From: Sorex araneus
Taxonomy: Eukaryota > Chordata > Mammalia > Eulipotyphla > Soricidae
Assembly: GCF_027595985.1 (NCBI RefSeq)
Contig: NC_073305.1
Location: 153,080,423 to 153,144,422 of the forward strand
Direction: 5' to 3'
DNA: 64,000 nt
The first letter of the stretch is position 1. Every line of letters starts with the position of its first letter. The notes beneath the pieces were generated by a model. That model was not told the DNA's origin. It was given only the letters and a program-made list of their open reading frames with translations, and made no database searches. Made by a program: the position numbers and the translations under genes. Positions 33,851 through 46,799 of this stretch are shown piece by piece.

Positions 33851-36040
33851 TGAAAGAAGCATTGTTTAATAGACAGAGACATGTGGGAATTTTGTGGGAA
33901 AAGTCTATTTGGAAACATATCAATATGATGCTTGTGGAAGTCAAAGCCACAGATTCAAATACTGAGGCAGTATAAGCAACAACCATCTACATACAAGTAA
34001 AAACCATTTAATCTTGTGAATTCAAATTGAATTATCATTATACTATCAAAGCTGCTTCTTAAAATACTAGTGACGCTGTTTATTCAGTTCTCTATTACTT
34101 CAGTAGGATGATTTACTGAGAACATTAAGAATGATTCTAAAATATTTTCTTAAATATCTTTTAGTCACAACTTATAAACTATTCACTATAAAATTAATGA
34201 AAATAAAAGAATGAGTGTAAGATTGAGTTATTGTTATGATTTAGTAGCCCTTTAAGCATAAAATGTGAACAATATTGCAACTTGTAAATAGATCATTTTA
34301 AATCATTTTAAAATGATTTAAAATCATTTATCCATTAAAATTTTCCCTGGAATTTAATACTTTACAAATTAGATCCCAAGAAGGCAATGAATGAAAATTA
34401 CAACATGCAGTTAAATTTGATTTTCAAATTATTATGGGGTAACCCTTGCCACACTATAACAAAACAAAGCTATTAGTCATCTGATCATTTTAGACTATTT
34501 AAACATGGACAGAGACCTTCAAATTGCTGCTAAGCTTCTAAAATACATTCAGCGGTTAAAATTTTTAATGAAATAGTTCTTCTAAATCTTATGTACTATT
34601 GATCAAATTCTAAACAGCTCTATGTAGAGTTTAGACCAATGATCACTCTTTAATTATAAAAATGAACTACTGGGGTGAAAAACTAGTCTATGTGGAGTTA
34701 TTTACTCAATCATCATTTCTCTCTTTATCTCTAGCCAAATGTTTCATTTTGGATATTGTCCTAACCTCTCTTCCCACTTCCTCACAATTCATTCCCCCAC
34801 CCCACCCCCAAAATCTTTTTCCAAGTAGTGAATTCTTGAAATACCATCAGAGTGGGTATTGTGTTTCATGAAATGTAAGAATCAACTTTGGTTACCATTA
34901 GGAAAACATCATTCAGCTTTGAGAGCATGGTAAGGATCATGCAAGACAGTGTGTTGAAATTATATGTTTTACTTGGTTAGGATTATTTCTTCTCCTAACA
35001 GTGCACTGCACACTGACATTCTTTGGAGAATGCTGATTTGAAAACATGCTGTATCATAAATTATATGTGTATATAGTGCCTTGTTTTGTATTTTAAAGGA
35101 AAATGTAGATTGTTTTTAGATATAGATTAGGTATCCTAGTTATAATAGTGTTAAAGTTTATGGTATGATATGCAAAGGTACTTACCCACTATCCACCAAA
35201 GTGCCCATGTCTTTTTACCACTGTTCCTATGTCATCTCTTCTTAATGAGGTAAACTTTCTACTAATGTTTACATTTTTATAGCTTGATAATAATCACTTT
35301 TTATTATGAGTTTTATAATATTTTGTAAGAGTAACAAAGCTATAAAATATACATCTATAAAAGACATTGCCCATTTTTCTACTATTTAATTCTGACCATC
35401 AGATGTCTCCATTCAGGAATGTTGCTAACATTCTGATTGGAATACTTATCCTGCAATACTGAAAGGAATGGAATATTCCATCTCAAGAATTAGTGGATGG
35501 ATTGAGATTTACCATATAAGTTCCAATAAGTACTAAGAACTTTCACTTTCTACTCCTATGTTTCTACAAATAACATGTAAACTTTGAAGTAAAATACCTT
35601 GTTCTTTCGCATGTAAAAAGTATGATAATTTCAAGTTTTTTATTTTAAATATGTGATTGCAGTCTCTTCCTATAAGAGCTTTGCATGTAATCGTGGCAGA
35701 GGTCTTAGTGACCATGTACTGTCACTGGAATTCTTATGGAAGTTATTTAGAGAAAACCTAATGGTACTAGAAAATATAATTTCCAGATAATTTATAGAAC
35801 ACTTTAACCTATCATTATGCTTCATGCAAAAGTCTGGCCTAGCCTTCTAAACACTAACTACTTTATTAGGGTTTCATCTGACCTTTAAGAATTTGAAGAG
35901 CAAGCATCGTAAGCTCCTGGTTGATATTGAAGCCTTGGAACTCGTGGAAAATCTCCAATGTATTCTGGGATCTATAGTAGGCTGGGAGGTAGAAGTTTTG
36001 AGCTATAGATCCGGCAGTGTTACTAATATGTATCTAAGAC
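33851..36040. other. Intron 1, AT-rich unique sequence
   Basis: No exon or young repeat. It includes a 30-bp perfect palindrome at 34295-34324, listed separately. Confidence 0.5.
34295..34324. repeat. Perfect 30-bp AT palindrome
   Basis: Two 15-bp arms, ATTTTAAATCATTTT and its reverse complement, meet without a spacer between 34309 and 34310. It is built from a repeated AATCATTTTA word and could extrude as a cruciform, though it is probably a by-product of AT-rich composition. Confidence 0.85.
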
Positions 36041-36100
36041 AAACTAGTCTCTTTCTCATGCTAAGTTGCAGTTCCTCATCTAGAAGATGAGGTGATTGGT
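36041..36100 (+). mobile_element. Possible MIR remnant
   Basis: GCAGTTCCTCATCTAGAAGA then TGAGGTGATTGG resembles the MIR core (CAGTTTCCTCATCTGTAAAATGAGG). Short and decayed. Confidence 0.4.
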
Positions 36101-36127
36101 CAAAAATTTAGATTTAAAATGTTTGAT

Positions 36128-36250
36128 ATTTTTTTTGCTTTTTGGGGGGTCACACCCGGCGATATACAGGCTCTGCACTCAGGAATTACTCCTGGAAGTA
36201 CTTGGGGATGCCGAGGATCAAGCCTGGGATTGAACCTGAGACCGAACCTA
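36128..36250 (-). mobile_element. SOR-type SINE, truncated
   Basis: Poly-T, TTTTGGGGGGTCACACCCGG, CTCTGCACTCAGGAATTACT, CTTGGGGATGCCGAGGATCA. The head is missing and a short GGGATTGAACCTGAGACCG duplication-like stretch ends it. Confidence 0.75.
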
Positions 36251-36730
36251 GTGTCTTTGATTTTTAATATAACATAAGTCATGACAAGGGCATTAAACTC
36301 TCCCCTTACATTCACTTATCATATTCAACTATGTTTAGCAGATGAGGGTTGAAAATGAAAACCAATGTAACTATCCATTTACTTGTAATGACATGAGTGA
36401 ATTAGATATGATGATTATTGAATTAGTCATATCAAGATTATTCTGTAATCTACCAAAGTTGAGAATGAATTTACTATGAAATTACCCACATTTCACAATT
36501 TCCAGTGACCCAAAACCATGATGATAGCATCAGCTCAGAGTCATTCTTTGACAACCTCCTCCTGCCTTTGACCTTGAATCTGGTTTAGAATATCAACTCT
36601 AAGAGATCTGTCAGTCTCTTTCAGGTGTGGTCTATATTGTAAATAGCAGCAGTTACAGGGCTGGCCCTATGCTTTGCCAGTTACTCAATAAGCAAGGGTC
36701 TACACCCAAAAGATTATTTTTGTTAACTAA

Positions 36731-36868
36731 ATCATCATCATCATCATCCTGTTGATCGTCGATTTTCTCTAGCAGTCTCGGTAACATCTCCATTCATCCT
36801 AGCCCTGAGATTTTAGAAGCTTCTTGTTACTCGTTACTCATCCTTCCCAATGGTGCCACATAAATCAA
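36731..36868 (-). mobile_element. Composite repeat, tail end only
   Basis: An ATC repeat (36731-36749), CTGTTGATCGTCGATTTTCT, CTAGCAGTCTCGGTAACATC, TCCATTCATCCTAGCCCTGA, GATTTTAGAAGCTTC, then ACTCATCCTTCCCAATG. This is the 3' end of the composite family reversed. It is truncated after about 140 bp. Confidence 0.75.
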
Positions 36869-36974
36869 CAGGTCTTAAATATAGTGGATATAAAAGATAA
36901 GAAAGTAGAATCAAATTTTCTACTAAACTTTAGAGTTTGGAGAATTAGGTCTATATTAATGAAAAAAAAACTAG

Positions 36975-37110
36975 ATTTTTTTTTTCTTTTTGGATCACAC
37001 CTTCCGATGAACAGGGGTTACTCCTGGCAGTACTCAGGGGACCATATGGGATGCTGGAATCAAACCCAGATTGACCGCCCTACCCACTGTACTATCACTC
37101 CAGCCCCTAG
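36975..37110 (-). mobile_element. SOR-type SINE, internally deleted
   Basis: Poly-T, TTTTTGGATCACACCTTCCG, ACAGGGGTTACTCCTGGCAG, GGGGACCATATGGGATGCTG, then a shortened head, GACCGCCCTACCC ... CTATCACTCCAGCCCC. The SINE lacks the CTCTGCACTCAGG block and part of the GCAAGGCAAAC block. Confidence 0.85.
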
Positions 37111-38724
37111 AGTTTTTTTTAAAAAAACAAATACAACTGGGAAGTAGGAGAATTATATTTGTTGGGCAACTTTTGAGCTATCTTTACTTTGAGGGAGTAA
37201 TAACACCAAATTTTTAGAAGGTGTCAGAGGTTCAGAAACAAAGATAATTTTTTAAATGTTTATTTGTTTATTTTTGTGGTGTGAAGGATGGAAGTGAAAG
37301 TTTCACATATAGAGGGCAAGTGCTCTACTCCAGTCAGAAGATAACTATTTTTAGAGTAATTCATATAAAGTGAATAGTTGAATGTATGAGATAAAAATCT
37401 AGTGGTAACTTGTGTATTGGTATCAAAAGTGTTTGCAGTGCTGGAGTAGAAATTCGCTTTTATTTTTTTGAATACCATCAAAGCAAGATTAATTGCACAA
37501 GGGCACTTTGTTCTAAAGAGTCTTTTATATCATTCTCAATTGTGGTTTCTCGTTTTTTACAGTACGCTCTGATTTAGGGAAAAGAATTGTCTTTGGGGTA
37601 GTAAGCTGCAATTTTAGATTGCCAAATCTTCCAGTTGAAGAACATATGAATTGTCATCTTTTGTGCAAATGTATTACTTTGCCACAATTATAGAAAACTT
37701 GAAAAATTTATGGATATGAAAGACAGATTTTCTTTAAGGCACAAGTATGGCTCCTTTTACTTTTCTGTCCTATATATCATTTTATTTATACTAATATATG
37801 TATCATCTACTAACAACTGTGGCATTTATTTTCAAGCAGATTAGTCTGAAAGGTTTGCTATCTTAAAACAGGAGAACATTAAGATAGGATAAAAGTTGAA
37901 GGACACCTATCCATCAGTACAACCTGTGACTACCTTTGAAACATTCCCACAATTGTGATTTACTAATTGCCTTGCCTCAGTAACAAATAACGCTCACACT
38001 TTGGTATCATCTCTGAAGTACATCATATTATATTTTCCTTTTAATGGTTTTTATATTTTTATTTTTTATATTTTATCTACTTCAATGTATCTAGTCTACT
38101 TATTTTCTCTTAGGGTACATGGCATGGGCCCAGGTTTAGGTTGAGTTACCTTAAAACATCTTTCTAAATGAATATGTGATAATGTGCTGCTCTATAGTCA
38201 CTTCCAAATTTTGTCCTCAGGAAAGTAACTGGTAAGCATATTTATAATTATACCCCAATACAAAGCACATTCCTGAGAGTAAGTGGTAAAGTAGCCCCAT
38301 TTTATAACCACAAAATACAAACCACCACACAATATAAAATAACAGAATTTGTGAGCTGCTTATTTTAGAACACTGTTTTCTTAACATAGGCTTGATAAGT
38401 TGGTAAGAAAAGAAGCATCTAGTTAGTTTCTCACGGTTATGTTGTACTCATACAAAGAGGCCTCACAGAGTGAATCTAGTCATCCCACAAAGTTATATAT
38501 GCAGGGGAACTTTCAGTCATAGTTTGATGAAAATTAAGAAGGAAAGGCTATACCAAAGTTTGTAAATGTCTCATTGTATAAACTGTACCTTCACATTGTC
38601 AGAGCCACTGTTATATTCAATACGTTTTGCTTTTACATGTGTGTTTATTTGCTAAGGTGTTATGATGCGATAAGATAGCTATTAAATGTTCATGCCTTTA
38701 AGAACAGATTCTATGTTTGATATT
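37111..38724. other. Intron 1, AT-rich unique sequence
   Basis: No exon or recognisable transposon. Stops are frequent in all frames. Confidence 0.5.
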
Positions 38725-38890
38725 TTTTGCAAATATTTTCTTATTTGGGCTTCACACTTCCTTGAAAGGAAGGTGCCAGTAGTCCTATGCTCTTTGTCTG
38801 AGGTCACTCAAGGAATATGTGGGGACTGTGGGATTCCAGGCCAAAGTCTAACTCCAAAGCCTATGGATACCCTTGATTGCTTCACTCCAT
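38725..38890 (-). mobile_element. Possible MIR remnant
   Basis: AGGAAGGTGCCAGTAGTCCT, CTGAGGTCACTCAAGGAATA, GGGATTCCAGGCCAAAGTCT, AACTCCAAAGCC resemble the reversed MIR order (AGGTCACACAGC... GGGATTCAAACCCAGGTCT). The 109-codon frame here is not supported as a gene. Confidence 0.4.
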
Positions 38891-39119
38891 GTCAACTATT
38901 AAGATTAGCAGTCATGGAGATGTTCCCTCAAGCCCCACTTTCTTATTTATTTTCTTATTGTCTGTTTGCTCATTATCTCTTCCTTCTCACTGAACAAATT
39001 AAAAGTCTTTTTTGAATATTTGCTATACAGATTGCTCTCTGTGTAATAGTACTCTTTTCCTAGCCTCTTTCTTGAGTCTACCCATCATTCTTACTTATAG
39101 AATTTTACCTGTTGATTTT

Positions 39120-39272
39120 TTTGTTTGTTTGTTTGGGAGGACCACACCCTGGCTCTCTGCTCAGGGATCATTTAAGGTGGGTCTTTGGGGCCATATGTAA
39201 TGTTAGGGATTGAACTTGGATGAGTTGCGTGCAAGGCAAGTTCCCCATCCACTGTACTATAACTCTAATCCT
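39120..39272 (-). mobile_element. SOR-type SINE, diverged
   Basis: A (TTTG)n tail, GGACCACACCCTGGCTCTCT, GGGGCCATATGTAATGTTAG, GCGTGCAAGGCAAGTTCC, CACTGTACTATAACTC. Antisense. Confidence 0.75.
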
Positions 39273-39619
39273 ATTTATGGCATGAAACAAAACTTTTTTT
39301 TTAATTAAAAGCAATAGAATAGCAGAGTTTATTTAAAGTACTTTCAGATTAGTTTTCCCATCTCTGGTGAGTACATCCAAAGAAGATTAACTTAGGCATG
39401 AGGATATGGGCAAAGTCTATAATTTTGCAGTTAAATATCAGAATCCTTGTATGTAATTTACACACCACAATAGATATTTCACTGGCTAGTTTTTGTTGTA
39501 GTGAAAAGTTTTATCCTTATAGTGCTTCATGAAATCTGTTACTTATACTACTTTTACCATGTGCATTAGCAGTAAACTCCACTCCAAACTCTTGCTTTAT
39601 TAACCTTGGTATAAGAATT

Positions 39620-39790
39620 GTTGGTTTGTTTTTTGGTTCACATCCAGCAGTGCTCAGGGTACTTCTGGCTCTGAGCTCATGGATCGCTACTGGCAGGGCT
39701 CAGAGCCTCATTTGGGGTGCCCGGGATCAAACCAGGTCAGTTGCATGCAAATCAAACTCCCTACCTGCTACGCTATCACTCAAGCTCCTT
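39620..39790 (-). mobile_element. SOR-type SINE, diverged
   Basis: GGTTTGTTTTTTGGTTCACA, CAGCAGTGCTCAGGG, CTCATGGATCGCTACTGGCA, GGGATCAAACCAGGTCAGTT, CTACCTGCTACGCTATCACT. Antisense, with moderate divergence. Confidence 0.78.
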
Positions 39791-42300
39791 GGTCAAAGAA
39801 TTTTTAACAATAAATTCAAATTAGAATCAATTGAGTAGCTTAAAATGAAAAAACATAATAGACTGCACCCTAGGCCTAATGAAACAGTCTCAGGTGGGCC
39901 TCTGTATTTTCTAAAGCAGTTCTAGTTAATCTAAAGATTAAAGGTCTATGACCCTTAACTCAGCTATAACTGTTACCATTGGACAACTACTGAAAACAGC
40001 AATTTCATGAGCGTTAAGTGGCAAAATGTGTGTGGAGTCTGAGAAGAGATAATATATGACATCATTATGGATAGTAAATTAAAATACTATGGCAATCTGA
40101 AGACCTCATATTGTTTATCAACAGAGCATTGTTAAACTCGTAGCACTAACTAGTACAGACCAGACTGACAGAATGTTCTGAGAATTTAAGAAAGGAGCAA
40201 GGCGCAGGACAGGACAGTGAGTAAGTTTAGCAGATACTGGTTTTGTAAGAATACTGCTGATGCGAAAGGTATGATTGTTCTTACTGCTTCACTATGCATG
40301 AAAATAGAGACGGGTTAAATTGGGTTCAGTGGAGAAGATGGACTCTCGGTCATGCCAAAAAAATAAATAGATAAATAAGCTGCTTAGTCCTTTGAATTAT
40401 CTGAAGCAGGCAAATAATATCATGGCCTAAAAATCCTCTTTGTTTTTGGAAAAAGCATAAGCGCTATGAAACTACTAAAAAGAAATAATAAACACCCTCT
40501 TCATTTTTACTTTCTATAATTCCTGAACTAACTTTAGATTGACTACTGGTGATCAGTAAGAACTACTATAAATAGCATAGCTTTAATTATTTTAACGGGC
40601 TGTTCTGTGGCTGGTTGTTTATTCGTGAACTTTGTTTTTATTTCCCTCATAATGTGCTCTTCTCTGAGTGGTTATCTTCATTCAATCTTGTTGTTTATTC
40701 TTTTCTAGTCCATGAAACATTTTCAAACCTCGCCATAAACCAGGGAAAGCTCCCCGTTGAAGTGAGATCGACGTCTGGGTTTCCTGTCAGTCCTAATTCT
40801 GCCTCTGAAGGGCAGGGTGGGGGCGGGGGTTCCTTGGGAGAATTTGGGTTCTAGTGAGTCACTAGACCAAATCCCAATTACCACAATTGCCAAAAGTAAT
40901 TAGATTGAGGAAAACCAGGCTCTTGTGGGGGAGGGTCATCACAGCACGCTTGAGCCATTGCTCTGTGGTCAGCCCCAGTTCTTGGTCTCTAAGGATTGGG
41001 AGCAATCTTGAGTTATAGAGAGCAGGAACTAAAGCCACCAGAAAACAATGCTTTTTCATTAATTTTATCCTCCATAGATTATTCAGCCTAAACAGACAAA
41101 AGATTGAAATATGCCACTAGCTTACACACGTAGGTCAAGTCCCTATCATTTTATAAACCTTTGTGAATGCATAATGATAAACATAGAACTCCTGCTATCC
41201 TTGTTGCAAATTCCACCCCCCTCCCTTCCTGGGTAGAGAAGCCAAGGAGTTTAGTCTGAGTCTTTTGCAACAGGGGTACCCAATTAAGATGGAAAGGGAA
41301 AGGGAAATATCCTTGCAAACAGATTTAATGTTTATTAAAGTAACATTGAGAAATAAGAAACTTAGTTGTGCATTACATTAGGAGAGGAGTTATAAAACCT
41401 CTAGAACTAGAAAATGATCAAGTGAAAACCTAAGATATTTTATACTGGAAAGAATACCATATAGATGTATGGTATTATAAATAGATTATTAGAAATAAAC
41501 AATAACTATATGGGTCCTTTAATTTTAAGCTTTTGATATATTAGAAGTTAGATTTTTCAATGGACTGTAAAATTCAAAATTTAGGAAAATATTCAAGCAG
41601 CACAAATATATCTGTGCTTAATAACCAAAGTGGAAGTTTGCCTTTAAAACTATTGGCATTGATTCACATACCCAGAAAGGATACTTCTTCATTTCATGTG
41701 ATGGATCATAAGCTGAACGGAGACTCACGGCTTCCACAGGTCTCTGTCCTTAATGTGGAAAGTTTTACATCTTCATGACTCAGAATAACGACAGGATATT
41801 TCAATAATTTCAGAGCTTAAGACTACTCTCTTTGCTTAACTATGTAATACTGCTTATTTTCAAACTGCAGAGAAGCAAGCAGTTCGATTCTCTTAGGGGT
41901 TATTTTTGTCAAATAACCATCTCCAGATAAAATTTAGCTAATAAATAGTGACCTTGTTTATTCTGAACACTTGATAGTTATAACAACATGCTATGGATAT
42001 AATCTATGTAGTGCATGTATATAGATAGATATTTCAAAGATAATATGGTTTCTGTGTACTATGTACTATGTGTACTATGAATATATTTGGTTGATTATCT
42101 TTGATCTTTGACAAAGAGAGCTCCTGAACATAGAAGATAACTAACTTTGAGACCTTATCTTTTGTAAGGAGAGGGGAATAAATGTGAAATCTCCCAAGTG
42201 GTGTTCGGGGTCTATGGGCTGTTCCTAGCAATTTTTAGCCAACCTAGCTGGGGCTTCGGTGCAAGAGCCTTAGGAGCTGGAACTGCTTGGGCCCTGAGGT
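39791..42300. other. Intron 1, unique sequence
   Basis: No exon or transposon is recognised. A short G-rich patch (GGGTGGGGGCGGGGG) lies at about 40816-40830. The short frames at 40615, 40862 and 41560 have no family resemblance. Confidence 0.5.
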
Positions 42301-42334
42301 GTTCCAGAGACATCTTGACAGTAGTCTAAGATCT

Positions 42335-42450
42335 CCAGGGCTTCACCCCGTGATTTGGAGGGGGATGGGGCATGTGGTGCTGGAGGTGGAACCGGGGTCA
42401 GACACATGCCTTGCATGAACTCTAGATCTATACTATCAACTCCGACTCCT
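42335..42450 (-). mobile_element. Old SINE remnant
   Basis: GGGGATGGGGCATGTGGTGC, GGTGGAACCGGGGTCAGACA, CATGCCTTGCATGAACTCTA and CTATACTATCAACTCCG retain the reversed head order of a SOR-type SINE. Confidence 0.45.
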
Positions 42451-43811
42451 AACTTTTGGAAACTTTTCAAAATTGCATCCTGTATTTATTTGTATCATTC
42501 CCTTCTGATGACAATCAGTTTCTAACTTGAAGTCAAATGTATAGACAAATGCCAGTGGGTCACAAACTAAATTATCACACCTTGAGTATCAGAATGTTCG
42601 TTTTATGGATTGCACTACTATTTTTCAGTTTATCACCAGGTTGTTCACCTAGAATCCAAAAGGATCCTCATTATTTATTTAGTCACGAATGATATCCTTA
42701 CCACTCCCAAACCTAAACTTGCCGACTCATTTAATTTCATCCTCCAGATGCTAATTCTTCAATTATTATCATTTAAAAGGGATGTTGTCTCTCTTCCCAG
42801 TAGTGCATTTCTAAGACAGTCATCCACTTTCCCACTTTCCTCAGTATGTGATGTAAACTCCAGTTTCCAACACATCAGTAGGATTCCTTAAAGGCCAATT
42901 AGGTTTTAGAGGATTATGTTGATTCATACTTAGCCTCATACATGGCAATGGTGTGAACTAATCCACTCAACGCTGTACCTCAAGGATCTAGCCCTGATCC
43001 ATGTCTGTTGTTAAACCAGTGAGATTAAGACCCTGTACCTCAAATTATCATTTCTAGTAAAACCAGAACTCCAGTAAAAGGAACCCCAAGCCATTTCAGA
43101 CTATGGCTTCCATATTTCACACCCACATTGACCTTCCCCGGACACCTCTGATATTTTAATACATGTCCCTACTATGTAAATGAAGAGTTTATAATCTGAG
43201 AAATCTTTATGTAATAGCTTTTAACCATAGGCTGCGTGGTAGAAGTGCAATAGTTCATTAGACAAGAACAAGTTCCAAATGAAAATTGCGACAATATTCC
43301 AGTACAGAATATTTTCTCTGTATTACCCAGCCCAAACTCACTTCCTACTCCACTCCCCAAATTCTAAACCACTACTAAGATAAAGTGAACAGTCTTAATT
43401 TTAGAATTTCCCCAAGAAAAAACAAACACAGAGACAGCTGAGTTAATTTATAAAACACTGCTGCATTTATCTTGGCAGGTTTCAGTTCTCCCCTGTCTAA
43501 ACCTTGCATGCTTACTCTCACTCAGCAACTCATGGAAGGAACAAGTCATTTCTATATATTAAGCACCTAGAGAGCTTTTGTACTGAATAAATTTGGCATT
43601 TCTTCATGCATCTTGTACAAGTTCCTGTCTTCCTAAATAAGTACAATTTATTTAGAGAGATAAAAATTTACAATGTATTTTGTACAGTAAGTATAATTAA
43701 TTTACTGGGTGTTTGAAACCTAAATAATCCCTTAACTTTAAACCTAAGGCAAAAGAAGTCTTTTCACAAGAGCAATAAACAAAAGTAGCTATTTGGATAC
43801 TTTTCTTGAAT
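42451..43811. other. Intron 1, unique sequence
   Basis: No supported exon or repeat. Confidence 0.5.
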
Positions 43812-43824
43812 TGTTATGCACACT

Positions 43825-44076
43825 GTAGCACTGTAGCACTGTCCTCCCATTGTTCATCAATTTGCCCATTGAGCGAGCACCAATAACATCTCTGTTGTGA
43901 GACTAATGTTACTGTTTATGGCATATCAAATGCACCATGGGTAGCTTGCCAGGCTCTGTTGTTTGGGCGGGATACTCTCAGTAGCTTGCTGGGCTCTCCT
44001 GGAGGGACAGAAGAATTGAACCCAGGTTGGCCGCGTGCATGGCAAACACCCTACCCACTGTGCCATCGCTCCAGTC
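43825..44076 (-). mobile_element. Long SINE (8-bp-tail type), complete
   Basis: Tail GTAGCACTGTAGCACTGTCC at the left, then CATCAATTTGCCCATTGAGC, GAGACTAATGTTACTGTTTA, CATGGGTAGCTTGCCAGGCT, GAATTGAACCCAGGTTGGCC, and the head GTGCCATCGCTCCAGTC. A flanking 13-bp direct repeat TGTT(A/T)TGCACACT has one mismatch (43812-43824, 44077-44089). Confidence 0.9.
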
Positions 44077-44089
44077 TGTTTTGCACACT

Positions 44090-45054
44090 AGAATACATTT
44101 TTGTTAATACAGACCCTTTATACCCGTAAACAGCTCCCTGAAATTCTAGGGCTGCCTAAAATATAAGACCAGAGACTAGATATCTCCACCGCCCCCCCTT
44201 CACCAGCCCCCTGCTCCTGGGAGTATGCCAGCAATTTTGCAGGATTCATTCTAACAACTGTTCTGGCATAAATATTTAGATAAATCCTTTCCATTAGAGA
44301 TTAAACAAAGTGTAAGTAACTGTTCCTAAATGATAGATCTTATTAATGTTTGCAACAGGAGGCTTTATGTTATCTGATGCAGATTCCAATTCTGTACACT
44401 GGAGAAAAGACTAAAGGGGAAAGAATCAAGACAAGAATTAGATAGAATTGCATGTAATCTGAACTGCAAAATGTTATTTTAAGATAGCACTTTGTAGATG
44501 ACATGTTTAAAAATTCACATGTTCCAGGAGTTAATTTAAATTGAAAATAACAAAAAAAAAATTACTACTGCTATAATGGTTTTTAGAAAGTGGATGTATA
44601 TGTCCAGTGCAGTTCCTGAGCTTTTCATCACCATGCCAGTTCAAATGCAGTTCTTAGCAATTTCTCCACATTTCGAGCAAAAATAAAGAAATACTTTCAA
44701 GATACTATCTGATATGAGCTCTAGTTTCTGTATATTATTTAAGCACTATTGAAAGGGATAATGAATTAGTAGGGATGCCTATATCAAATATCACTTGCTA
44801 AAATAGGGTGTACCTTAGGCTAGCAAGCTCAAGGGAGGGAAGTTTATCAAAATTCCACTTTCCTGCTTTCCTGTTTTCATGGCACTTGCTATGTGTATGA
44901 TGTTTGAGGAGATCATATCAGCAAGTAACTTATAGTGAGTAAGTTTCAAATTAATCCTGTAGTACTTAGTACTGAGATGATTGATGAGAAAACATATGCA
45001 TGCTTTTAGACTAGTTACTGTTTCCTCCTTTCATAGATTTAAAGCCTACATTCA
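44090..45054. other. Intron 1, unique sequence
   Basis: No supported exon or repeat. Confidence 0.5.
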
Positions 45055-45254
45055 GTCACAGTCACAGTCATCCCCTTGCTCATCGATTTGCTCCATCAGA
45101 CACCAGTAACGTCTCCATTGTGAGACTTATTGTTACTGTTTTTGGCATATCAAATACACCAAAGGTAGCTTGCGGGGCTCTCCCAGAGGGGTGGAGGAAT
45201 CGAACCGGGTTGGCCACATGCAAGCCCTACCCCTGGGCTATCCCTCCAGCCCTA
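45055..45254 (-). mobile_element. Long SINE (8-bp-tail type), internally deleted
   Basis: A CAGTCACAGTCACAGTCATC tail, CTCATCGATTTGCTCCATCA, GTAACGTCTCCATTGTGAGA, GGCATATCAAATACACC, then a jump to GAGGAATCGAACCGGGTTGG and GGGCTATCCCTCCAGCCC. About 45 bp between the two TAGCTTGC words is lost. The tail unit here is CAGTCA rather than the usual 8-mer. Confidence 0.85.
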
Positions 45255-45299
45255 TTTAAAATACTGCAAGCAAGTGAATTTTATTTGAGTGTTCTTTGG

Positions 45300-45440
45300 T
45301 ATTGTGTTCTGAGCCACACCCAGCAATGCTTGCGGCTACTCCCAGCAGTGTTTGGAGGGCTATGTACTGCCAGAGATGGAATTCAGGACTCCTGTAAGCG
45401 AAGCACATCCTCAGCCCCTTGAACTATCTGTCCAGCCCAT
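45300..45440 (-). mobile_element. SOR-type SINE, diverged
   Basis: CTGAGCCACACCCAGCAATG, CTACTCCCAGCAGTG, GGAATTCAGGACTCC, GAACTATCTGTCCAGCCC. It sits 45 bp after the long SINE. Confidence 0.7.
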
Positions 45441-46799
45441 TAATTCAATGCCTTTAATGGTGTCACAATCTCTAAGGTTTCTCATTAGTATCTACAGCTT
45501 TTTCTTCTTTATAGAAGGGGTAGAATTATTTTTAATCGCAGATTTATTTTTGTCCTGTGGAAAACCATTTCAGGGAAAAAAAGTTTGAAAATAGTGTTAA
45601 AATACAACTTTTTTTCCTGTTTTGTTTTAAAATATATAATGACAGTCATATATAATAACTACTGAGTCTCCAGTTAAATATCATTCAAATTCTGTGTTTG
45701 TTCATTATTTAGCAAAGAAAACAATTCAAAAAAAATATTCAAGTGAGATGAAATGGAAGCTTTATACATTTCATTTTAGGAGAATCACATCTTTCATCTT
45801 TTTATGTAATGTAGATTACAAACTGAATCATGATTGACTTTCAGGCAGGCCATTAGTTATTATAATTGATTGAGTTTCAGGAACACAATCTTTGATCACC
45901 AATTCCTTCATGGGGAAATCACATCTTTCTAATGCCTTCTTAGGATCTCCATTTCCTTGAGTTTTGACTACAGTTAGAGAAATCCACATTAGTGGGTAGA
46001 TCATTCCATTTGTTTCTTTTGTTGTTGTTAATTTCCTCTCCATTCCCTCTTTCCAACTTTATTGTTATTGACATTGCTGTTGTGATAGATGGGGATGTAC
46101 ACATTTCTAGCTGTGGCAGTCACACATTTGAAACCTGAGTACTCACTGGAATTACATTTCAGGTTGCAGTGCTCACAAGTGCTTAGCATGTTTGCACTTT
46201 AGTTGCGGAACTTGCACATCTACATACCAGGGCACACACTTACTTTAGGTACAAAAGCTATGTGGTGCTTGCCAAGAGTTACATCTTTTTCTGTGCTGCA
46301 CACACACATGCACATGCACACATGTGCACACACACACACACACACACATGTCTGTGACACAGACATAAAATACTTGTGGATCCAGAGATCACAAAGTGCT
46401 TAGATGCCAGGCTTAAACTACAGAGCTTCTCTGTGCATGGAAAACACCAGGAGGTTGAGCTTGTGACCATGCATTTTCAAAGCAGATATTCTATGCCCCT
46501 TCATTATTACTCCAGGCCCATTCTTTCTAATTAAAACTAACTCTGTTGTACAATTTACACATGTAAGTTTGTCTGAGATTCAGTTTCATCCACTATAAGA
46601 TGGGATATATCAACTTTCGTTTTTCTGAATGCTAAAGATGGATCCAGAGTTTTTCCAGAAATAACATCAAAGGCCTTTCACCTTTCCTTCTGACTGGGTG
46701 CTGGAAACTTACTTGTCTGAGTGTATCAAAATTTCAAGAATGTGGAGTTAAAACTTAAATTCTAACATATCCATTTCTCCGTACTTTTATAATGTGTTC
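45441..46799. other. Intron 1, with CA microsatellite
   Basis: Unique sequence with a CA/CATG repeat at 46299-46350. A weak SINE-like end (CTATGCCCC ... ATTACTCCAGGCCC) lies near 46490-46520, and a possible MIR core (GATTCAGTTTCATCCACTAT) near 46577. No exon is seen. Confidence 0.5.
46299..46350. repeat. CA microsatellite, interrupted
   Basis: CA units interrupted by ATG (CACATGCACATGCACACATG) and then a pure CA run. Confidence 0.9.
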
